Source: Planctomycetaceae bacterium
Lineage (GTDB): Bacteria > Planctomycetota > Planctomycetia > Planctomycetales > Planctomycetaceae
Direction: 5' to 3'
Assembly (NCBI GenBank): GCA_041398785.1
Contig: JAWKUA010000018.1
Location: 62,001 to 126,000, forward strand
Length of the DNA stretch: 64,000 nucleotides
The translations under genes and the position numbers were made by a program. The notes beneath the pieces are model-generated. The model worked only from the letters and a program-made list of their open reading frames with translations. It was not told where the DNA came from and ran no database searches. Below are positions 44,375 through 53,440 of this stretch, in pieces; position 1 is the first letter of the stretch; each line of letters starts with the position of its first letter.

Positions 44375-45754
44375 CTACTTCGCGGATGCCACCTGGCTGC
44401 CGGTTTGCGGCATGTAGCGTTCCGGATTTTCGCGGAACAGGCTGACGTTTTCTTTGGTGCTGAACATGTACAGCCGATCGGCGTGACTGACCAGATAGCG
44501 GCCTTCCATCGCCTGATGCGTCTTCACAAAGTGGACCGGATCGCATCCGCCGAAGGCGACCGCGTAGGATTCCGGATTTGCGTCAAACAGGTTCCTGCAG
44601 TCCGCGTTTGCGAACGTGTAGATGCGTCCCTTGTAAATCGACTGGAACTGATCGCTGCCCTGGACCTGGCGGCCGTTCTTCAGCGAAACGATGCACAATC
44701 CGTTCAGGCGGCCGATCGGTGACGGTGCGACATCGATTGACCGCAGCGACGCCTGAGTGACCGGCAGCAGTGTCGCCGAAGGGTCGCCGGATTCATCCGG
44801 GACCGGAGCGGTCTTTTCACCGCCGCCGTCATCCGTTCGTTCGCCTTCTTCCGATGCCGGCGGAGCTTCTTCTTCCGGAACGGCGTAGTACGGGCTGTAG
44901 TGGCAGGGAATTCCGCAGGCGGCGATGGCTTCGACAGCCTTTTCCCGCACTCGCTTGGAAGGTTCGCTCGGACAGCCCTTTTCGTCGAGTTCGTAAGCGG
45001 TCTTCGCCAGAGCTTTCAGAGTATCCGCGTCACAGCAGCTCCGGCAGTGGCACGGCAGTTCCATCAGATCCGGACCGGACTCACGCGGTCCCTTTTGTCC
45101 GTCCTTGATGTCGAAGGCAGCGTCGCACCAGTATTGTTTCAGTGACAGATTGCGGCACCCTTCCTTAACCCGGTCTGCCAGGCCGCGGGATCCGCCCTGT
45201 CCGTTGTCGCACTTCGAGCAGGTCGAGGAACCACGCTGCGAACGACCGTTGTTACACGACTGGCAGCTTTGGCACGATCCGCCTCGACCGCCGTTCTGAC
45301 CGTTTTGGCTGCACGGATTGCACGAGTGCCGCGTCAGCATTTCGCACAGACCTGTCGCAGCGGCGTAGCGGACTTCTTCCCACTTGTCTTCCTGCATCGC
45401 CAGGATCAGCATTTCCTTGGCTTCAGGAAACACGGTGCAGTCGCGTTTGGCAAGATAATGAATTGCCCGGATTCTGTTGGGGATATCCACTTCCCGCGCA
45501 CGAAGTTTCGATGCCAGCCCCTTGGGCGTGTCTTCGCCTTCCTTGATGAAAGGCTCATTCAGCAACGGGTCTCTGCGGCGACGCCAGGTCTTGAAGCAGT
45601 CGGCTCGCAGCGGGCTTTTCAGCCATTCACCCCATGGAGGCCCGCCTGCGTCCTGTGCCGTCACGACGGTCGTGTCGAAAACACAGACCGTCAGAAGGGC
45701 GAATGCAAATACGAAGTTGCGGTAAACTGAGATTCGGTTGCCCAGGCAGGACAT
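44375..45754 (-). CDS. Secreted Cys-rich protein with C-terminal YHS-like repeats
   Basis: The start at 45754 is set by GGAGG seven bases upstream and gives a signal peptide ending near VVTA/Q. The central part (about 140-290) is rich in Cys arranged as CxxC pairs (CNPCSQN, CQSCQSC, CSKCDN, CHCRSCC) and Gly/Asn linkers. Flanking helical stretches (REVDIPNRIRAIHYLA, VREKAVEAIAACG) look HEAT-like. The C-terminal 90 residues contain two YHS-like motifs (GRIYTFANADCRNLFDANPESYA and RLYMFSTKENVSLFRENPERYM). Metal binding is plausible but not shown. Function unknown. Confidence 0.65.
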   Translation of the reverse strand: MSCLGNRISVYRNFVFAFALLTVCVFDTTVVTAQDAGGPPWGEWLKSPLRADCFKTWRRRRDPLLNEPFIKEGEDTPKGLASKLRAREVDIPNRIRAIHYLAKRDCTVFPEAKEMLILAMQEDKWEEVRYAAATGLCEMLTRHSCNPCSQNGQNGGRGGSCQSCQSCNNGRSQRGSSTCSKCDNGQGGSRGLADRVKEGCRNLSLKQYWCDAAFDIKDGQKGPRESGPDLMELPCHCRSCCDADTLKALAKTAYELDEKGCPSEPSKRVREKAVEAIAACGIPCHYSPYYAVPEEEAPPASEEGERTDDGGGEKTAPVPDESGDPSATLLPVTQASLRSIDVAPSPIGRLNGLCIVSLKNGRQVQGSDQFQSIYKGRIYTFANADCRNLFDANPESYAVAFGGCDPVHFVKTHQAMEGRYLVSHADRLYMFSTKENVSLFRENPERYMPQTGSQVASAK

Positions 45755-45978
45755 CGAACAACCTCCATGAAAATGGCCGTCGTGTGATTCTCCGGTAATC
45801 CAGATTTTCGGCATCCTGCTGCACAATCGTCACTCAGTGCGTCAAAAGACGGCCGCTATACAACGAAACACTGCGCGTCGTAGTCAACACGGTGTCTGGG
45901 TTGACTTTTCCGGCGTGACGAAGGAAGTGCCGGCGAATTGCTGTCCGTGTCGTGCGCACAGAGGCGGCGCGACTGCGG

Positions 45979-46974
45979 TCATCGCGGCGAAACAGTCCGA
46001 TCGGCAGAATCTGCGGCTGGCGGCGCGGCGGCGCAGTTGCCGGCAAATGCCCAGTAGCCCGCAATCATCGCCAGTCCGAAAGTCCACATGCCAAGGAAGG
46101 CACCGATGCCAAGGTGCATCAGGACGCCCATCGCCAGAACGATCGGTCGCAGCGGACGAACCCAGACCAGCGCCGGAAAACTGAGTTCCCAAAGGATGGT
46201 GACGTGGGCAATCACTTCAATGACCTGAGAATGGTGCGCCAGCCAGGTCAGGTCGAATGTCTGGTACTCGCGGTTCGCAATCACGTTCCAGATTGCCTCA
46301 CCGGTCCACCAGGTCACACCCTGAAGTTTGGAAGCACCGGCATAAAAGTAGATCAGGCACAGATGCAACTGAATCAGTCTGATCGCCAGATTCGCCGACA
46401 CCGACGGCCTGCCTCTTATTTTTGCGACACAGTTGGAATCGCCGGTGGACGGATCTGCCTGGCCTGCAGCACGACGTCTGCGCCACGAATCCAGTGACCA
46501 CGAGGCTCCCGATGGCCCGATCGCCAGATACAGCACCAGGATTCCAAAAATCTGATCCAGACCGAACGCTGCAATCGGATTTCGGTTCGTGTACGACATC
46601 ACAATCAACACCGTCAGCCAGGCCGTCCAGCGAGTGAACAGTCCCAGCCAGAAACAGGTCAGCACGGCGATGGACGCAACATGAACTGGAACCTGCCAGG
46701 CTTCGGGCACAAATTTCCAGAACGTAATTGCATAACCGTTGGCGCTCATTCGCCGCAGCGTTTCGATGTCGATCCAGCCGTTATTGCCGAGGAATTCGTC
46801 GAACCGCAGTCCCCACACGATGTGTGCGTAGACCAGAATCGCACCGATCCACAGCCGAATGATGCCCAGCGGAGCCGGATCCGCGGCGGAGAACCAGAAT
46901 CGGTTCCAGGCAGCGTGCAGCCCGCGCCACCAGCGAGCGAGAGCCAGCATTCTTTCGCCGATCAGTTCTCGCAC
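45979..46974 (-). CDS. HTTM-domain membrane protein
   Basis: 331-residue polytopic membrane protein of the HTTM family (horizontally transferred transmembrane domain, related to vitamin K-dependent gamma-carboxylase). The fold signature is spread over APLGIIRLWIGAILVY, NGYAITFWKFVPE, the LQLHLCLIYFYAGASKL-like block (IQLHLCLIYFYAGASKLQG) and ELSFPALVWVRPLR. The biochemical role of bacterial members is unclear. The start is GTG 46974, overlapping the upstream gene by 13 bases; an ATG at 46950 is the alternative. It forms a pair with the gene at 46962-47501. Confidence 0.85.
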   Translation of the reverse strand: MRELIGERMLALARWWRGLHAAWNRFWFSAADPAPLGIIRLWIGAILVYAHIVWGLRFDEFLGNNGWIDIETLRRMSANGYAITFWKFVPEAWQVPVHVASIAVLTCFWLGLFTRWTAWLTVLIVMSYTNRNPIAAFGLDQIFGILVLYLAIGPSGASWSLDSWRRRRAAGQADPSTGDSNCVAKIRGRPSVSANLAIRLIQLHLCLIYFYAGASKLQGVTWWTGEAIWNVIANREYQTFDLTWLAHHSQVIEVIAHVTILWELSFPALVWVRPLRPIVLAMGVLMHLGIGAFLGMWTFGLAMIAGYWAFAGNCAAAPPAADSADRTVSPR

Positions 46975-47501
46975 GTGACAGTTTCCAGGGGCTCTTCGAG
47001 ATAACTTTCCGACGCTTCCAGACCTCCGCCGTCCTGAACGTATTCAACGGTCGGGATCAGATGCACGATTCGGGACAGCGTCACTTCCGAAGCCGATTTC
47101 CTTCGGCACAGACAACGGCCATAGGAGCGGATTAGTTCAGTGCGCATCTCTTCCGACACGCTGCTGAGATTCTCGCTGAGCATGAAGTAGCGGTGGTACA
47201 GCAGCCGCGGCTGTATGTCGACCGACGGAAAGCGTCCGTCGTCGGTGGTTCCGTCCGATCGCTCGGCGCTCCATGCGATCATGGAACTGGCTCCCGGATT
47301 CGGGGCGAAGTAGTGGAATCCGTGATTCAGATTCAGCCCCTGAAGATAGGGCGCGAAGAACCGCCACGTCGACTGCACCGATGTCGAAGACGGCGGTATC
47401 GACGCGGCCGCGATGACGACAGCCGAAATGTGGTAAATCAGCCATACGCTGACGACCGCCATCGCCGCCGATGACCAGCGCGGATATTCGTCCGAACTCA
47501 T
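46962..47501 (-). CDS. Membrane-anchored protein accompanying the HTTM gene
   Basis: 179-residue protein starting at ATG 47501. It has one N-terminal transmembrane segment (SSAAMAVVSVWLIYHISAVVIAA) and a soluble domain with FFAPYLQGLNLNHGFHYFAPNPG and PRLLYHRYFMLSENL. It overlaps the HTTM gene by 13 bases, so the two are likely translated together. Small proteins of this kind accompany HTTM genes in planctomycetes; the function is not known. No catalytic motif is visible. Confidence 0.75.
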   Translation of the reverse strand: MSSDEYPRWSSAAMAVVSVWLIYHISAVVIAAASIPPSSTSVQSTWRFFAPYLQGLNLNHGFHYFAPNPGASSMIAWSAERSDGTTDDGRFPSVDIQPRLLYHRYFMLSENLSSVSEEMRTELIRSYGRCLCRRKSASEVTLSRIVHLIPTVEYVQDGGGLEASESYLEEPLETVTCEN

Positions 47502-47650
47502 GATTGTCAGTTCCTGGCAGTTGCCGCCGCCTGCGGCCGCGTGTCGCAATAAGGTGCGTTTCGATCGAATGTCGTCATTGACATGCAACGCGACGAGCGG
47601 GATATCCAATTGCCGATTGTTATCGCATCTTCGTCAGGACTCAAACGGCG

Positions 47651-47681
47651 AAAAGCCCGGCTTTTCAAAAAAGCCGGGCTT
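47651..47681 (-). terminator. Intrinsic terminator after the TIGR03000 gene
   Basis: A perfect 11-pair stem AAGCCCGGCTT / AAGCCGGGCTT with a seven-base loop, followed on the minus strand by TTTTCG. It lies 43 bases past the stop codon at 47724 and ahead of the start of the next minus-strand gene (47501). Confidence 0.75.
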
Positions 47682-47723
47682 CCGGTTGTGGCACGGGATT
47701 CTGATTGCTGAGCGGCAGGTCGC

Positions 47724-48452
47724 TCAGGATTCTCCTCCGTCATCACCTCCGCCGTCTGCTCCCTTGTCGGCGTCTGCATCGTTGGTGGCGGCCCCGTCGT
47801 CCGCAGCCGGAGCGGCTTTGTCGATCGTAATTTCGTCGCCGACGGAAACGTTCAGCTCAACCGTTTCACCGGCCTTCAGTGTCTGTTCCGATTCCTTGCT
47901 GAGCACGTCCGCGTCGCCGGCCACGACAATCTTTACGACGTATTTGTAGGTCTTGTCCGGTTTGGGAACCGGAATCAGGTAGCTGCGAGTCAGTCCTTCG
48001 GTCGTCATTTTCTTCTTGCCGAGATACACGACCACGGCTTCGTCGGGCACGTTCAGGATGATCCGGGCGTGTTGATCGTCGAGCGGTCGCAGCATCCCCT
48101 GGCTAAGCGGAAATCCTCCTGCCGATCCATAGGAACCACCCGCCGAACCGAATGATCCTCCAGCCGATCCGAACGAACCTCCGGCTGATCCGAAGCAACC
48201 TCCTTCACCGCCGAACGAACCTCCGGAAGAGCCGAACGAACTGCCGGTGGGCAGAAATTCTCCGCCGGCTGATCCAAACGAACCGCCCGCCGAACCGAAC
48301 GATCCTCCCGCTGAACCGAATGAGCCGCCATGAGATGAAGAAAACTCAACGGGTTGCGGGCTGCAGTTGCAGTCAACCTGAGCGTTCGCCGGCGCGACAC
48401 CGAGAGACAACAGGGCAACCGCGGGCAGCAGTCTTCCAATGCGAATCAACAT
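47724..48452 (-). CDS. TIGR03000-family secreted protein with glycine-rich heptad repeats
   Basis: The start at 48452 has AAAGG upstream and gives a signal peptide (MLIRIGRLLPAVALLSLGVAPANA). Residues 42-113 are tandem GGSFGSA-type repeats. They are followed by the TIGR03000 core (RIILNVPDEAVVVYLGKKKMTTEGLTRSYLIP), a small beta domain found mainly in planctomycetes. The tail is Asp/Ala/Gly-rich and acidic. The role is unknown; a cell-wall or surface structural role is an inference from composition and export. Confidence 0.82.
   Translation of the reverse strand: MLIRIGRLLPAVALLSLGVAPANAQVDCNCSPQPVEFSSSHGGSFGSAGGSFGSAGGSFGSAGGEFLPTGSSFGSSGGSFGGEGGCFGSAGGSFGSAGGSFGSAGGSYGSAGGFPLSQGMLRPLDDQHARIILNVPDEAVVVYLGKKKMTTEGLTRSYLIPVPKPDKTYKYVVKIVVAGDADVLSKESEQTLKAGETVELNVSVGDEITIDKAAPAADDGAATNDADADKGADGGGDDGGES
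48114..48329 (-). repeat. Tandem 21-bp repeats encoding GGSFGSA
   Basis: About ten degenerate units of 21 bases, each encoding a variant of GGSFGSA, lie inside the TIGR03000 gene. The unit is a multiple of three, so expansion or loss keeps the frame. Confidence 0.9.
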
Positions 48453-48781
48453 GATTTGTGGCCTTTCAGAGCACGACGACACGACGGAGACCTCCAGGGT
48501 CCGCGAAGCCCGCGGCCGAGCCGAATGGCGCCGGTCCGGGATTCCTGGGATCGCTTCACAGACGCGTGAAACAGGACGGTTCGCATCAGTAACGCAACCG
48601 CCAATCGATTCTGCCAGAAACATTGAGGGCTCGCCGCAGAAAACTTCGCAATCGACTTCGACATTCGGCAACTTCTGTACACGCACGACCCGTGGGCAAA
48701 CCCTCGCGGACGATCGGAAAGTAGCGGCCCGGTAAGTTCTGTGGCCATGCCGATGGACGGCACCGCACTTCGCCGCAGCGA
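48453..48781. other. Intergenic gap, nothing recognised
   Basis: About 330 bases between the TIGR03000 gene and the DUF2809 gene, both minus strand. An open frame continues upstream from the TIGR03000 start but lacks a start with a ribosome binding site and protein-like features. Confidence 0.4.
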
Positions 48782-49183
48782 TCATCTGCGAATTCGGATC
48801 GCGGTGTCCGCCGCCACGCCGGCAAGGACTCCCGCCGAATAGCAGATCAAATCCGTCCAGAGGAATCCGATGCCAAGCACCAGGCCGCCGAACGTTGTGT
48901 GCCGCAGTGCGTCGATCCACGGCGCGTGATAGAGCTGACTGAATTCAATCGCGAACGCGAATCCGATCGCCGCCAGTCCGCGACGCGTTGCGGGAGCGTT
49001 CGGCATCAGAAGACTGACGCCCAGAAACACCATCAGTGCCCACAACGTGTCGCCGGCAAACTCCGCCACAAAAGCGGGAAGTTGATCACGGTACCGTCGC
49101 GAAGCAAGTCCCGCCGCGATCACCACAAACATGCAGCCGCCGTAGGTCAGACGCAATCGCGATAAGCGCATCTCATAGCTCAT
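48782..49183 (-). CDS. DUF2809 membrane protein
   Basis: 133-residue protein with four predicted transmembrane helices. The family blocks GLASRRYRDQLPAFVAEFAGDTLWALMVF and FAIEFSQLYHAPWIDALRHTTFGGLVLG are typical of DUF2809. Function unknown. The start ATG at 49183 (MSYEMRLSRLRL) fits the family's N-terminus. Confidence 0.82.
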   Translation of the reverse strand: MSYEMRLSRLRLTYGGCMFVVIAAGLASRRYRDQLPAFVAEFAGDTLWALMVFLGVSLLMPNAPATRRGLAAIGFAFAIEFSQLYHAPWIDALRHTTFGGLVLGIGFLWTDLICYSAGVLAGVAADTAIRIRR

Positions 49184-49426
49184 CCGGATTCAAAATGAAG
49201 GCGGTTAGTCTCGTGCAGCGTGTTTTGGGCCGACTGCGGGAACCGACCGCCATAGGTGCAGCTCACGCCAGTCGGAGTCTGTGCGCTCAACGCGCTTCCT
49301 GGCGATTGGCGGCACTTGCGCCGACGGATTGACACGCATCCGCTGCACTGTCATCAATCGTCCCGGGAAGTTGAAGCCGCCAGGCCATAATGTCAGAGTC
49401 CCGGTACCGTTTTCGGATGCAACCGC

Positions 49427-50242
49427 ATGAAAAGAATCGTCTGCCTCTTGCTGTTTGTGCAATGTGTAATGCCACCGATCGATGCAGCACAAGACCCGCG
49501 AGATACGCGCGCGCCTTCGGCGGATCGACAGGATGTCTTGAAGCGGTTTGTCGATGAGTGCGTCACGATTACTCCCGGCACGGCTCCGTTTCCGCCGTTG
49601 AATTCGGGTGACGGCACCGGCGCAGCACAGCCGTTTCGAATCGCGAAATATGAAACGACTCAGGAACTGTATCAGGCCGTGACCGGTGCGAATCCCAGTC
49701 GCTGGAAGGGACCTCGCAATTCGGTGGAGACCGTCAGTTGGCTGGAGGCCACCGCATTTTGCCGGCAACTGACTGCGCTGCTGCACGCCGCCGATCTGAT
49801 TTCGAAGGACGAAAGCGTCCGACTGCCGACGTCAGCCGAATGGGAATACTGTTGCCGGGCAGGGACCGACACGCAGTATTCCTTCGGTGACGCTGCGATC
49901 GACAGCGGGACATCGGTGATCGATCAGTTTGCGTGGCATACCGGCAATGCCGCCGGCAACGATCCCGCCGTGGGAGTTCTGCGGCCGAACGCGTGGGATC
50001 TGTATGACGTTCATGGGTACCTCTGGGAATACACGTCGGATCAGTGGCAGCCAGATGCGGTTTCCTCGGATGCTGATGCAATTCCGATACGCACGATGCA
50101 CGGCGGATCGTGGCGGGACCATCACCTGCTGCTGAGCTCGTCTTCAAAACTGCCGGTACCTGAATACGCATCCGGAGACGCGATCGGGTTTCGCTGTGTG
50201 ATCGCCAAAAAGCCCCTTGAAAAGGAAACTCGCAGGCGCTAG
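49427..50242 (+). CDS. SUMF1/formylglycine-generating-enzyme-like protein lacking the catalytic Cys pair
   Basis: Exported protein (signal peptide MKRIVCLLLFVQCVMPPIDA) with an FGE-sulfatase fold. It shows YETTQELYQAVTGANPSRW, PVETVSWLEATAFCRQL-like VETVSWLEATAFC, LPTSAEWEYCCRAGT, DLYDVHGYLWEYTSD, MHGGSWRDH and GFRCV at the end. In active formylglycine-generating enzymes two Cys lie between the GGS and GFR motifs. Here that stretch is DHHLLLSSSSKLPVPEYA with no Cys. It is therefore probably a SUMF1-fold binding or scaffold protein, not a sulfatase activator. Confidence 0.85.
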   Translation: MKRIVCLLLFVQCVMPPIDAAQDPRDTRAPSADRQDVLKRFVDECVTITPGTAPFPPLNSGDGTGAAQPFRIAKYETTQELYQAVTGANPSRWKGPRNSVETVSWLEATAFCRQLTALLHAADLISKDESVRLPTSAEWEYCCRAGTDTQYSFGDAAIDSGTSVIDQFAWHTGNAAGNDPAVGVLRPNAWDLYDVHGYLWEYTSDQWQPDAVSSDADAIPIRTMHGGSWRDHHLLLSSSSKLPVPEYASGDAIGFRCVIAKKPLEKETRRR

Positions 50243-50363
50243 CGAAGCGGATTGCGTTTGGATATGCTTTTTTCACGGACAAACATGATGAATCGATCGG
50301 TGTTACCGGGTGACCGACGTCAGGACGCGGCGACCCGCGAACTCTGATCAGGACGACGCGACA

Positions 50364-52205
50364 ATGACAACCGATGAACAGCGTCCCCAGGACGCGCAGC
50401 AGACGTCGACGACCACCACCGATGATTCCGTCGATACGCAGCCGAATCCCGAACAGACGTTTGTGCTGTCGACGAATGACTCCGGCGTGAAGGAGTCTCT
50501 TCCGCCGGAAGTCAACGCGGAAGTGCCGGTTGCCGATTCCGACGCGTCTGGTCGTGAAGGCGAAGCGGGCAGTACATCGGTCGTTGGCGAAATGCCGGTA
50601 TCATCGCAGCCGGAGACCGGGATCGTGTCCGAAGTCTCGAACACCGCACCAGTTTCGCAGCCGGCCGACGTCCAGCAATCGTTATCAGCGTCGCCGGTGG
50701 TGCCCGCGGAGACACCGGTCGACTCGGTTCCATCAGCCGATGTTGTCGATGCCGCGCTGCAGACATCGGTCGAAACCGGAGGACTTCAGGACACAGCGCG
50801 ATCCGCCGACCGTCTTCGCGAAAAGCTGGGTGTGCGCAGCGACGAGAAGGCGCGGGGCAGCGAAGATGTGAAGTCGCAGCGCCCGGAGACGCCGACTTAC
50901 GAAGGGCCGATCGACATTCCGGCAGCCGACGAACTCGACGCTTCGATCGAAGAGCAAATCAACGCGGCCATGACGGGCGAACCGGCTGAAGCACCGGCGG
51001 CAGTTCCTTTAGAACCGGTGGCGGCTGCCGACGGTGGCGAACAGCAGTCCGGTGGTCCCGCCGTGACGGACGATGAGGTGCAGATCGGCTCGAAGGTCAG
51101 GGGTGTCGTCCAGCAGATTCATCATGACGACGTGTTTCTTGACGCGGGACTGCGCAGCAGTCTGCTTGTTTCGCTGAAGCAGTTTCCCGATGGAAAGCCG
51201 CCGGCCGCAGGCGACCAACTGGAAGTCGTTATCGATTCGATTGACGGCGACGGTTTGCTGCGGGCTCGGCTGCCTCGCGCGAAGCACAAGGCAAGCGGCG
51301 ACTGGAGTGCTCTGGCGACCGGTCAGGTTGTTGACTGCATTGTGACGGGCACCAACAAGGGCGGACTTCAGGTCACGGTCAGTAACCTGAAGGGCTTTCT
51401 TCCGGCCAGTCAGGTCGATCTGGGCTACGTCAGCAACCTGGAAAGTTTTGTCGGCCAGAAGCTGACCGTGCAGGTCACGGAAGTGAATCCCCGCAAGCGA
51501 AATCTTGTCGTCAGCCGCAGAGTCCTGCTGCAGGCGGAACGCGAAGAAGCCGAAGGCGAACTCTGGAAGACCCTGGAAGTCGGCCAGGAAATGGAAGGCA
51601 CCGTCAAGACAATCAAGAACTACGGAGCATTCGTCAGTCTTGGAGCGATCGACGGATTTCTGCACATCGGCGAAATGTCATGGTCGCGGATCAATCATCC
51701 CAACGATGTCCTGAGGGAAGGCCAGGAGATTCAGGTCAAGATTCTGAAACTGGATGAAGAGAAGAAGCGCATCAGCCTTGGCATGAAGCAACTCGTGCAG
51801 AATCCCTGGCAAAGCGCTTCGGAGAAATACGCTTCCGAAAGAATCGTTTCGGGCCGCATTAGCCGGATCGCCGATTTCGGAGCATTTGTGGAGCTGGAAC
51901 CGGGCATTGAAGGCATGGTGCACATCAGCGAACTCGCATGGCGGCGCGTCGGCAGCGTCAAGGAAGTGCTGTCAGAAGGTGAGACGCATGACTTCAAGGT
52001 CATCGAAGTCGATCCGAAACGCAAACGCGTGTCGTTGTCACTGAAGGCTCTCGAACAGCGGCCGGAATCTGAAAAGCCGGACCGGGAGTCTGCTCCGGAA
52101 GAAAGTGCCCCGCCACGGCGCAAGCCCAGCTCCGATCTGCGCGGCGGGACCGGTATCCAGGGCCAGGGCAGCGGCCTCTTTGGGAATCCGTCGGACTTTT
52201 CCTGA
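50364..52205 (+). CDS. S1 RNA-binding domain protein (ribosomal protein S1-like)
   Basis: 613 residues from the ATG at 50364; an earlier GTG at 50310 lacks a binding site. The first about 250 residues are acidic, Ser/Thr/Pro/Val-rich and probably disordered. Four S1 domains follow, starting near GSKVRGVVQQI, GQVVDCIVTGT, GQEMEGTVKTIKNYGAFV and ERIVSGRISRIADFGAFV. The last two are the best preserved (DGFLHIGEMSW, EGMVHISELAW). It could serve as the S1 of the ribosome or as an extra RNA-binding protein; the long acidic N-terminus is unusual for S1. A pseudokinase gene starts 12 bases downstream. Confidence 0.85.
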   Translation: MTTDEQRPQDAQQTSTTTTDDSVDTQPNPEQTFVLSTNDSGVKESLPPEVNAEVPVADSDASGREGEAGSTSVVGEMPVSSQPETGIVSEVSNTAPVSQPADVQQSLSASPVVPAETPVDSVPSADVVDAALQTSVETGGLQDTARSADRLREKLGVRSDEKARGSEDVKSQRPETPTYEGPIDIPAADELDASIEEQINAAMTGEPAEAPAAVPLEPVAAADGGEQQSGGPAVTDDEVQIGSKVRGVVQQIHHDDVFLDAGLRSSLLVSLKQFPDGKPPAAGDQLEVVIDSIDGDGLLRARLPRAKHKASGDWSALATGQVVDCIVTGTNKGGLQVTVSNLKGFLPASQVDLGYVSNLESFVGQKLTVQVTEVNPRKRNLVVSRRVLLQAEREEAEGELWKTLEVGQEMEGTVKTIKNYGAFVSLGAIDGFLHIGEMSWSRINHPNDVLREGQEIQVKILKLDEEKKRISLGMKQLVQNPWQSASEKYASERIVSGRISRIADFGAFVELEPGIEGMVHISELAWRRVGSVKEVLSEGETHDFKVIEVDPKRKRVSLSLKALEQRPESEKPDRESAPEESAPPRRKPSSDLRGGTGIQGQGSGLFGNPSDFS

Positions 52206-52216
52206 AGTTCAATTCC

Positions 52217-53200
52217 GTGGATGTGCTGACGTTATCCGACTTCGAATTGCTGGAGGAACTGCACGCCACGGAGCAGTTCACCGTGTTTCACGCTACGCAG
52301 CCAGGCTCCGGACGAGACGTGCGCGTAACGGTCTTTGACCGCGGTCTGTCAGATATCCCGCAGTTCCGCGCTGCGTTTCGCAAGGATTGCGGCCGGCTGG
52401 AGCATCTGCACCACGACACGGTCCTTCAGTACCTCGGCCACGGTGAAGCGGACGGCGCGCTGTTTTACTTCAGCGAGTATCCCGGCGGCCTGACACTGAC
52501 ACAGCGGCTGGAGCGAGGACAGCAGTTTTCCTGGGACGAAATTGCCGATCTGGGATGGCAGATCGCCTCAGCTTTGCAATTTGCACACAATCTTGGCATC
52601 AGTCATTCCGGCCTGACGACAGACTCCGTGCTGGTCAGTGATGTGGTGCGGGTCAAAGTCGCCGACTTTGGCGTTTCCCGATGGATCGACAGTGCGGACG
52701 ACAGACTCGAAAAGCATACCGAAGCGGACTGGCTGAACTCGCAGGCTGCGGACTTAACAGCTTTCGGCGAAATCCTGGAAGCTCTGTCCGGCGCACGCGA
52801 TTCTAGTCCGGACGACTCGGTGGATGACGACTGTTCAGGAGCGACAGTACAATCGGAAATCCATCGCCTCGCGAATGATCTGAAATCGCCCGGCGGTTCG
52901 CGGTTCCCGGCGACTGCCCGTGAAGTGCAGGGCCGACTGGGCAATCTGCTGCTGAGTGTCGCGGGCGAATCCATAAGAATTGTCGACCACCGTGCCGGCC
53001 AGTCGTACGGAAAGCGGTCGATTGTCGATGAACTGTTCGATGACGCCGAGACGCTGGATATTGCGCCACCACGTTCCGGCGCGCCGCAGCCTGGTGCCTC
53101 AGGCGGAAAGGAATCACCCGGCTCCTCGGTCGCAGTGGTCATCGCGGCAATTGTCATCGCGACAATTGTCATCACAATCATTCTGTTGACGCGGCAATAG
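52217..53200 (+). CDS. Pseudokinase with C-terminal membrane anchor
   Basis: 327-residue protein with a kinase-like fold. The order of elements is kept (FTVFHATQPG; ALQFAHNLGISHSGLTTDSVLV; VKVADFGVSRW), but key residues are gone. There is no glycine-rich loop, the ATP-binding Lys position reads VTVF, and HRD is HSG (130-132). DFG (150-152) remains. No phosphotransfer is expected. The tail has one transmembrane helix (VAVVIAAIVIATIVITIILL) ending two residues before the C-terminus. The GTG start is 12 bases after the S1 gene, so co-expression is likely. Confidence 0.8.
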   Translation: MDVLTLSDFELLEELHATEQFTVFHATQPGSGRDVRVTVFDRGLSDIPQFRAAFRKDCGRLEHLHHDTVLQYLGHGEADGALFYFSEYPGGLTLTQRLERGQQFSWDEIADLGWQIASALQFAHNLGISHSGLTTDSVLVSDVVRVKVADFGVSRWIDSADDRLEKHTEADWLNSQAADLTAFGEILEALSGARDSSPDDSVDDDCSGATVQSEIHRLANDLKSPGGSRFPATAREVQGRLGNLLLSVAGESIRIVDHRAGQSYGKRSIVDELFDDAETLDIAPPRSGAPQPGASGGKESPGSSVAVVIAAIVIATIVITIILLTRQ

Positions 53201-53440
53201 AGGACTCCCCGAACGGATGACCAGTCAGCCATTTTTCCAAAGTGCCGCATTAACACGCGGGTGCCGTGGCACACGGAGATTCGGGCCGCAACGAAGGCGC
53301 TGGTGCCGGACGTTTCGACGTCACCGCGAAACGTTCCGCACATCTTCTGTGATCCCGCTGTGTTTCCTCAGCCCCCGATTGACACAATCGACCGGGGCAC
53401 AATAATCGTTCGCCTGAACCCCGCCGCAGACTTATGACCG

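Noticed and set aside
48114..48329. Regular repeats looking like a CRISPR array or minisatellite
   Set aside because: The unit is 21 bases, without spacers of unique sequence, and encodes the GGSFGSA repeats of a secreted protein.
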